The position numbers and the translations under genes are program-made. The notes beneath the pieces were generated by a model. That model ran no database searches, was not told where the DNA came from, and saw nothing but the letters and a program-made list of their open reading frames with translations. From assembly GCA_902558885.1 (NCBI GenBank), contig CACEFQ010000003.1, forward strand, positions 1 through 64,000: a DNA stretch of 64,000 bases, given 5' to 3'. Of the stretch, positions 57,797 through 64,000 are shown piece by piece. Position 1 is the first letter of the stretch, and every line of letters begins with the position of its first letter. This stretch comes from an uncultured SAR116 cluster alpha proteobacterium. Its GTDB lineage: Bacteria > Pseudomonadota > Alphaproteobacteria > Puniceispirillales > Marisalimonadaceae.

Positions 57797-59092
57797 TTAT
57801 TTCTTAAAATCTGGATAAGCTTCCATACCAATCTCTGCTAAATCAACGCCTTCAAGTTCTTCTTCTTCTGTAACTCTTATGCCTATAGTGAATTTGATAA
57901 TGTACCAAACTACAGTTGATGCGATGATTGTAAAAGCACCTATAGCAAATATTCCATAAAGTTGGGCGCCAATTGTTGCATCAGAGTTTGAGAAAATCAC
58001 AGCAATTGTTCCCCAAATTCCAGCAAATAAATGAACTGGTATTGCACCAACTACATCGTCTATTTTAAATTTATCTAACATAGGTATAGTAAGTACAACA
58101 ATTAAACCACCAACTGCACCAATAAATATTGCAAGCATTGGAGATGGAGCAAGTGGTTCAGCTGTAATTGCAACTAATCCGCCAAGAGCACCGTTTAATG
58201 CCATCGTTAAATCAGTTTTCTTGTAAAACAACATTGTTAAAATAAGTGCTACCACTACACCACCAGCTGCGGCTAGGTTTGTGTTAATGTAAATGTTTGA
58301 TATAGCTACTACATCAGCACCAGATCCCATAGCTAATTGAGAACCACCGTTAAAACCAAACCAGCCAAACCATAATATAAAAGTACCTAAAGTCGCTAAA
58401 GGTAAATTAGACCCAGGCATAGGGTTAATGCTTCCATCTTCTGAATATTTACCTTTTCTCGCGCCGAGAATTATTGCACCTGTTAAGGCTGCCCAACCAC
58501 CAACTCCATGAACAATAGAAGAACCAGCAAAGTCTAAGAAACCAGCTTCACTTAAGTAACCTCCACCCCACGACCAAGATCCTTGAATTGGATAAATAAA
58601 ACCACACAATAAGACTACAAATACAAAAAAAGCTTTTAGTTTAACTCTTTCTGCTACTGCACCACTAACAATAGAAGCAGCAGTTGCACAGAAAACCATT
58701 TGGAACCACCAATCTGAACCAGAGGAGTATGTAGCATCGTTTTCGCCACCAAATGTTTCACCATCAGATGGACTCCAGATCGCGAATGAACCTATCCATC
58801 CAGACACATCCATGTACATTAGGTTATAACCTACAAATGCAAACATTAAGCCTGCTATTGAATATAATCCAATATTTTTGGCACATTGAACAACAGCATT
58901 CTTTGCTCTAACTAAACCTGTTTCTAACATACAAAACCCTGCTGCCATCAACATGACCAAAAAGCCATGAACTAGAAAAGAGAAGGAATTCAAAATGTAT
59001 GCTGTTTCAGCGTCTGGAGCTGCATTTGCTACTCCGACAGCACTTAAAATTAGTGCAGGTGTTAATATAAATAACCTGATAAAACTAGTCAT
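57797..59092 (-). CDS. amtB: Ammonium transporter
   Basis: MLMAAGFCMLETGLVRAKNAV, DFAGSSIVHGVGGWAALTGAIILGAR, VHLFAGIWG. Confidence 0.96.
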   Translation of the reverse strand: MTSFIRLFILTPALILSAVGVANAAPDAETAYILNSFSFLVHGFLVMLMAAGFCMLETGLVRAKNAVVQCAKNIGLYSIAGLMFAFVGYNLMYMDVSGWIGSFAIWSPSDGETFGGENDATYSSGSDWWFQMVFCATAASIVSGAVAERVKLKAFFVFVVLLCGFIYPIQGSWSWGGGYLSEAGFLDFAGSSIVHGVGGWAALTGAIILGARKGKYSEDGSINPMPGSNLPLATLGTFILWFGWFGFNGGSQLAMGSGADVVAISNIYINTNLAAAGGVVVALILTMLFYKKTDLTMALNGALGGLVAITAEPLAPSPMLAIFIGAVGGLIVVLTIPMLDKFKIDDVVGAIPVHLFAGIWGTIAVIFSNSDATIGAQLYGIFAIGAFTIIASTVVWYIIKFTIGIRVTEEEELEGVDLAEIGMEAYPDFKK

Positions 59093-59187
59093 AATAATTC
59101 TCCGTTAAAATTAATTGATAGCAAGATCTCTCGAATTTAATTTGTTTTAAAGATTGTATGGAATAAGTTGCCTATGATTTAGATAAA

Positions 59188-59243
59188 TGATTAATAATTA
59201 ATCACAAAAAGACAAAAAAATATTAATGATTAAAAATTAATCA
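59188..59243. promoter_or_regulatory. Two near-identical 17-bp dyads upstream of amtB
   Basis: TGATTAATAATTAATCA (59188-59204) and TGATTAAAAATTAATCA (59227-59243), one mismatch, 39 bp apart. Confidence 0.5.
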
Positions 59244-59280
59244 TTTATTTTATTCTTTTATTTTCATAAATTAAGTATTT

Positions 59281-60777
59281 TTATTGGGTGATTTCAGATT
59301 CTAAAATTTTATTTAAAGTATTATAAATATCTATTTTTCCTTGACTGACTAACGCTTTCAATGAGCCAAGATCTTTTTCATCTAATTCGTTTATTAATAA
59401 ATTTACAGCAGCACTTGGCAAATTATCTTGTTTTTCTTTCATAAAACAAATATTAATTACTTGGTCTAATTTAAAAAAAACATTTTCTAGTCTTTTAAAT
59501 AGGAGTTGCTTTTTATCCTTTTCGTGTTGATCAATAATACTAGATTTATTTTCATAAAAAAATTTTAAAAATTCAATATCTCTTTGACCACCAGCTACAT
59601 ATTTTGTTTCAAACCATTTTGGTAAATCTTTTTTGTCTAACTTCTCAGATTCTTTTTTATTTTCATTAATATTTATTCTCATTTTTAAAATTTCGTGAGC
59701 CACTTCTTTGTCGGATATGGTACGAGAGTTTAATGTATTTAAAAGATGGGAAACTTTTGTACTAAATTTATTTTCTGTTATAACACGTGTTTTTTTTAGA
59801 GCTATTTTTTCCCAAGAATAAGCTTTAGTGTTATGATAGTTATCGAAATTTTTGTATGTACATGCAACAGGGCCACGATTCCTAGAAGGTCTTAATTTTG
59901 TATCGACTTCGTATAAAATACCCTCTGATGTTTTAGTAGATAATATATTTATTAAGTTTCGAAAAAAATCTATGTAAATTTTCTGGTTTAATTTATCACC
60001 ATAAATGAAAACTAAGTCTAGATCAGAATTAGCTGTCATATTAAAAGTTCCAAACCTTCCATAAGCAATTACGCAAAAATCCTCACAAACTAGCTTATAA
60101 TTATTCTGAGTGAGATGGTTAACAATTTGTAAAACGCAATCAATTGTAGCTTGGGCTAAGTTGGAAAATTCAGTTGAAGCTCTATCAATAGTAATTTCTT
60201 GATTTATTAAAGCATACAATATTTGAAATTTGAGTAATCTATGTTGCTTTCTTAATGTGTTTAACATTGTTTCAGTATCTAAACTATTGAAATTTATTTT
60301 TTCAAATAAATTTTTATAATAAGATATATTACCATTTAATCTTATTGCATATTCAGGTTGAATAACTTCAAGCAATTTTTGATCTCTAGAAAGTATGTTT
60401 GTTACATATCCAGAAAACAACAAAACTTTAGCTAGATTTTTATAAGTGAACGGTGAATTTTTAACCCTATCTAAATAATCTATATTTGAATTTATTTGAT
60501 TAATAAATCTCAAAAGTTGATATAATCCTTCATTTTTATTTTTATTTTGAAAAATAATTGGGATTATTTCTTGATATATAAAAATTAATTTTTGGTTTGT
60601 AATTTCAGAGAGATTGTTTTCAAAAAATTCCTTAAATAGTGATATACTTAATTTTTCTCCAATCTTACTAGACTTAATTATCTTATTAACAACATCTTCG
60701 ACAAATTTATTTTCTTCAAATTCTTCATAGTTTGTTAGTGGCAGGTTAATTGGCAAATTAAGTTTTTTATAAAGCAT
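59281..60777 (-). CDS. glnE: GlnE-like glutamine synthetase adenylyltransferase, linker + C-terminal domain only
   Basis: AYGRFGTFNMTANSDLDLVFIYG, VDTKLRPSRNRGPVACTYKNFDNYH...YSWEKIALKKTRVI, AGGQRDIEF; 498 aa. Confidence 0.8.
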   Translation of the reverse strand: MLYKKLNLPINLPLTNYEEFEENKFVEDVVNKIIKSSKIGEKLSISLFKEFFENNLSEITNQKLIFIYQEIIPIIFQNKNKNEGLYQLLRFINQINSNIDYLDRVKNSPFTYKNLAKVLLFSGYVTNILSRDQKLLEVIQPEYAIRLNGNISYYKNLFEKINFNSLDTETMLNTLRKQHRLLKFQILYALINQEITIDRASTEFSNLAQATIDCVLQIVNHLTQNNYKLVCEDFCVIAYGRFGTFNMTANSDLDLVFIYGDKLNQKIYIDFFRNLINILSTKTSEGILYEVDTKLRPSRNRGPVACTYKNFDNYHNTKAYSWEKIALKKTRVITENKFSTKVSHLLNTLNSRTISDKEVAHEILKMRININENKKESEKLDKKDLPKWFETKYVAGGQRDIEFLKFFYENKSSIIDQHEKDKKQLLFKRLENVFFKLDQVINICFMKEKQDNLPSAAVNLLINELDEKDLGSLKALVSQGKIDIYNTLNKILESEITQ

Positions 60778-60861
60778 TCACAAACCAAGAAAAATTTATT
60801 ATCTTAAACAAACTTACATACGTTTTAATTTAGTTTCAATATTGTATTAGAAGAATTAAAA

Positions 60862-61824
60862 ATGGATCTAGAAAATTATTTAATAAAAAATTCTAAAGAA
60901 GAAGAGATTTCATCAATCATCAAATCATTAGCTGATGCTGCAATTAAAATATCTAATAATATAAGAAGTATCAAATTTCAGGATAGTTTCTCAAATAATG
61001 ATAGAAAATTAAATTCAGATGGTGATATTCAAAAACCATTAGATGTAATTTCAGATGAAATTTTGATTAGTTTTCTAGAAAAATCTCCTGCTGCAGGGTA
61101 TGCCTCCGAAGAGCAAGAAGGGTATATCAATTTTAAAAATAATAATAATTTTATTGTTTTCGCTGATCCACTCGATGGGTCAAGTAACATTGATGTAAAT
61201 GTTTCAATAGGCACTATTTTTTCGATAATGTCTAAAAATAATTTACCTTTAGAAAAAGCGTTTTTTCAAAATGGAAGTCATCAAAAATCATCAGGTTTTT
61301 TTGTTTATGGACCACAAACAACCTTATTTATTACAGTTGGGGTTGGAACATCTTTGTTCGCACTAGACGAAATAGAAGGTAAATTTATTCTAGTGAAAGA
61401 TAATATCACCATACCAGAAACAACTGCTGAATTTGCAATAAATGCTGCTTACAGAAGATTTTGGGACAGCGCAACATTAAAATATATTACTGAATGCCAG
61501 AATGGAGAAAGTGGATCGAGAAAGAAAAATTTTGGAATGAGGTGGGTTGGATCATTAGTAGCAGATGCTAGTAGAATTTTTAATCGAGGAGGTATTTTTT
61601 TATATCCATCGGATACCAGAGAAAAATATAAAAATGGAAGGTTACGTTTAACGTATGAAGCAAATCCAATAGCTTTTCTGGTAGAACAAGCTAACGGAGT
61701 AGCTACTGATGGACATAAAAATATTTTAAACCTAGAAGTCAATGAATTACACCAAAGATCATCATTAATTTTTGGTTCTAAAGAAGAAGTTTTAGAATAT
61801 AAAAAATCATATTCAAGTTTGTAA
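60862..61824 (+). CDS. fbp: Class I fructose-1,6-bisphosphatase
   Basis: FADPLDGSSNIDVNVSIGTIFSIM, GMRWVGSLVADASRIFNRGGIFLYP. Confidence 0.92.
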   Translation: MDLENYLIKNSKEEEISSIIKSLADAAIKISNNIRSIKFQDSFSNNDRKLNSDGDIQKPLDVISDEILISFLEKSPAAGYASEEQEGYINFKNNNNFIVFADPLDGSSNIDVNVSIGTIFSIMSKNNLPLEKAFFQNGSHQKSSGFFVYGPQTTLFITVGVGTSLFALDEIEGKFILVKDNITIPETTAEFAINAAYRRFWDSATLKYITECQNGESGSRKKNFGMRWVGSLVADASRIFNRGGIFLYPSDTREKYKNGRLRLTYEANPIAFLVEQANGVATDGHKNILNLEVNELHQRSSLIFGSKEEVLEYKKSYSSL

Positions 61825-61912
61825 TTTTTTTGTAAACTTCTATGTAATTTTTTTCACATAAATGTTATTGATAAATTTGATTTCTTTATACTAATTTTTC
61901 AGGAGTGTTTTT

Positions 61913-63901
61913 ATGCAAGGACACATAAGATCAAATAATAATATGTCCTCTAAAATGGCTGATGCAATAAGATTTTTATCTATGGATGCAGTGCAGGCTG
62001 CCAATTCAGGTCATCCAGGAATGCCTATGGGTATGGCAGATGTTGCTACTGTTCTTTTCAAAGATTTTATTAATATTTGCCCAGATAAACCAGATTGGCC
62101 AGATAGAGATAGATTTGTTTTATCTGCTGGTCATGGATCAATGTTATTATATTCACTTCATTATCTTTTAGGCTATAAAGATATGCCAATAGAAAACATA
62201 AAAAATTTCAGACAGTTAAATTATAATACTGCTGGGCACCCAGAATTTGGTCATGCAGATGGTATAGAGACTACAACTGGACCATTAGGGCAAGGTCTTG
62301 CAACTGCAGTTGGAATGGCTTTAAGTGAAAAGTTAATGGCATCTAGGTTTGGTAATAATTTAGTTAATCATTTCACTTATGTTATTGCTGGGGATGGTTG
62401 TCTACAAGAGGGTATTAGCCATGAAGCCATTGAGTTTTCTGGTCATCTTAAGTTATCAAAGTTAATTGTTTTCTGGGATGACAATAAAATTTCAATTGAT
62501 GGATCTACTGATTTATCTAATTCCTCAAATCAAATAACTAGATTTAAAGCAGCAGGTTGGCATACTCAAATTATAGATGGTCATAATCATGCTGATATTA
62601 GTGCAGCTATTATCAATGCAAAAAAATCAAGAAAACCATCATTGATTGCATGTAAAACTAAGATTGGATATGGTGCACCTAATTTGGCTGGGACAGCTAA
62701 AACTCATGGTGCACCTCTTGGTGCTGATGAAATAGCTGCAGCAAGAAAGGCATTGGGATGGTCAAATAATCCATTTGAGATACCGTCAGAAATATTAACA
62801 GAGTGGAAAAAAACTACACAAAGATCAAAAGAACTTTTTAAAGTGTGGGAAAAAAAATTACAAGAAAGTACCAGGAGTAAAAGATTCCAAATGTTTATTG
62901 AAGGAAATATTCCTAATTCTTATCAAAGAAAAATGAATTCATTTATTAAACAAATGAAAAAAGATTTGCCTAAACTTGCTACAAGGCAAGCTAGTCAAAA
63001 AGCTTTAGAAGTTATAAATAAAACTATTGTAAACACACTAGGTGGATCTGCAGATTTAACTGGCTCAAATTTAACTAAAACTAGTGAAATGAAAACAATT
63101 ACCTCAGGTAAGTTTTCAGGAAATTACATTCATTATGGAATAAGAGAGCATGCTATGGGCTCTATTATGAATGGTGTCGCGTTACATAAAGGTTTTATTC
63201 CTTATGGAGGAACATTTTTAGTTTTTAGTGATTATATGAGAGCATCCATAAGACTATCTGCGTTAATGTCTTTAAGAGTGATTTATGTATTAACTCATGA
63301 TTCGATTGGTCTTGGTGAAGATGGGCCAACTCATCAACCAATTGAACATTTAGCGATTTTAAGAGCAACTCCTAATTTAAATTTGATAAGGCCAGCAGAT
63401 ATTGTTGAAACTGCAGAGGCTTGGGATGTTGCGCTCAAAACTAATGGGCCAACTGTATTGGCTTTGTCAAGACAAGGTTTGAAATCTTATAGATCTGAAA
63501 AAACTAATAAAAATTTGGTTTCTAATGGTGGATATATTCTAAATAATATTTCAAAAGATAGAGATATTACTCTGATAGCCACTGGATCTGAAATAGAAAT
63601 AGCTATGGAAGCTTATGAAATAATGTTTAAAGAAGGTATTAAAGCTTCAGTTGTTTCGCTTCCTTGCTGGGAATTATTTGATAGACAAGGTGAAGAATAT
63701 AAAAATCAAGTTTTAGGAAATTGCCCACGTATAGCTATTGAGGCTGCTTCTGAAATGGGATGGAGTAAGTATATAGGTGAAAATGGAATCTTTATTGGTA
63801 TGAAAAGTTTTGGGGCGTCTGGACCAGCTTCGGACTTATACAATCATTTTAATATTACTAGTAAATCTATAATTGATTCTGCAAAATTATTATTAAATTA
63901 G
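61913..63901 (+). CDS. tkt: Transketolase
   Basis: [72 protein letters not shown] upstream. Confidence 0.96.
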   Translation: MQGHIRSNNNMSSKMADAIRFLSMDAVQAANSGHPGMPMGMADVATVLFKDFINICPDKPDWPDRDRFVLSAGHGSMLLYSLHYLLGYKDMPIENIKNFRQLNYNTAGHPEFGHADGIETTTGPLGQGLATAVGMALSEKLMASRFGNNLVNHFTYVIAGDGCLQEGISHEAIEFSGHLKLSKLIVFWDDNKISIDGSTDLSNSSNQITRFKAAGWHTQIIDGHNHADISAAIINAKKSRKPSLIACKTKIGYGAPNLAGTAKTHGAPLGADEIAAARKALGWSNNPFEIPSEILTEWKKTTQRSKELFKVWEKKLQESTRSKRFQMFIEGNIPNSYQRKMNSFIKQMKKDLPKLATRQASQKALEVINKTIVNTLGGSADLTGSNLTKTSEMKTITSGKFSGNYIHYGIREHAMGSIMNGVALHKGFIPYGGTFLVFSDYMRASIRLSALMSLRVIYVLTHDSIGLGEDGPTHQPIEHLAILRATPNLNLIRPADIVETAEAWDVALKTNGPTVLALSRQGLKSYRSEKTNKNLVSNGGYILNNISKDRDITLIATGSEIEIAMEAYEIMFKEGIKASVVSLPCWELFDRQGEEYKNQVLGNCPRIAIEAASEMGWSKYIGENGIFIGMKSFGASGPASDLYNHFNITSKSIIDSAKLLLN

Positions 63902-63927
63902 TGTAATAAAAAAAGTGAATTTTTTAA

Positions 63928-64000
63928 ATGTCTAGTAACATTAAAAGTATAGTTAATGAAGATATAAGTAATAAGGTTGTTATTTTAAGAGCTGACTTAA
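63928..64000 (+). CDS. pgk: Phosphoglycerate kinase, N-terminal fragment cut by the window end
   Basis: Translation MSSNIKSIVNEDISNKVVILRADL resembles the Pgk N-terminus (VxxRxDLN). Confidence 0.6.
   Translation, partial: MSSNIKSIVNEDISNKVVILRADL

Noticed and set aside
1-64000. CRISPR arrays, phage or transposon modules, tRNA/rRNA genes, toxin-antitoxin or defence systems
   Set aside because: No spaced repeats, integrase/transposase motifs, structural RNA signatures or defence-family proteins were seen; intergenic gaps are short and accounted for

Overview
This 64 kb AT-rich window is densely packed with genes and looks like the chromosome of a streamlined, probably marine, alphaproteobacterium (lineage is inference). 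Nearly all of it is explained by catabolism and uptake genes. There are four solute-binding-protein transporters: two Liv-type ABC systems, one TctABC and one TAXI-TRAP. There are also several acyl-CoA ligases, acyl-CoA dehydrogenases, a fused indolepyruvate ferredoxin oxidoreductase and a leucine/isovalerate degradation operon (liuA/B/D/C/E-like). A nitrogen patch (gdh, amtB, half-length glnE) and a fbp-tkt-pgk carbon patch close the window. I saw no CRISPR array, rRNA, tRNA, prophage or transposase. The items most worth a second look are: (1) each of the four solute-binding-protein genes is followed 8-12 nt after its stop by a strong stem-loop without a good U-tract; (2) a sulfur-themed neighbourhood at about 19.9-32.1 kb, with a MetY-like enzyme, a CDO-like cupin, a four-domain rhodanese with only one catalytic Cys, a ThDP enzyme, a TauE/SafE permease and TctABC; (3) a MaoC-like gene broken by one extra base in an A8 tract whose downstream frame still encodes the family C-terminus; (4) an AroE-like gene truncated exactly at a convergent gene; (5) a GlnE that keeps only the linker and C-terminal adenylyltransferase half, next to amtB, which is preceded by two near-identical 17-bp dyads. 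All product names are from reading motifs in the translations; no database search was run.
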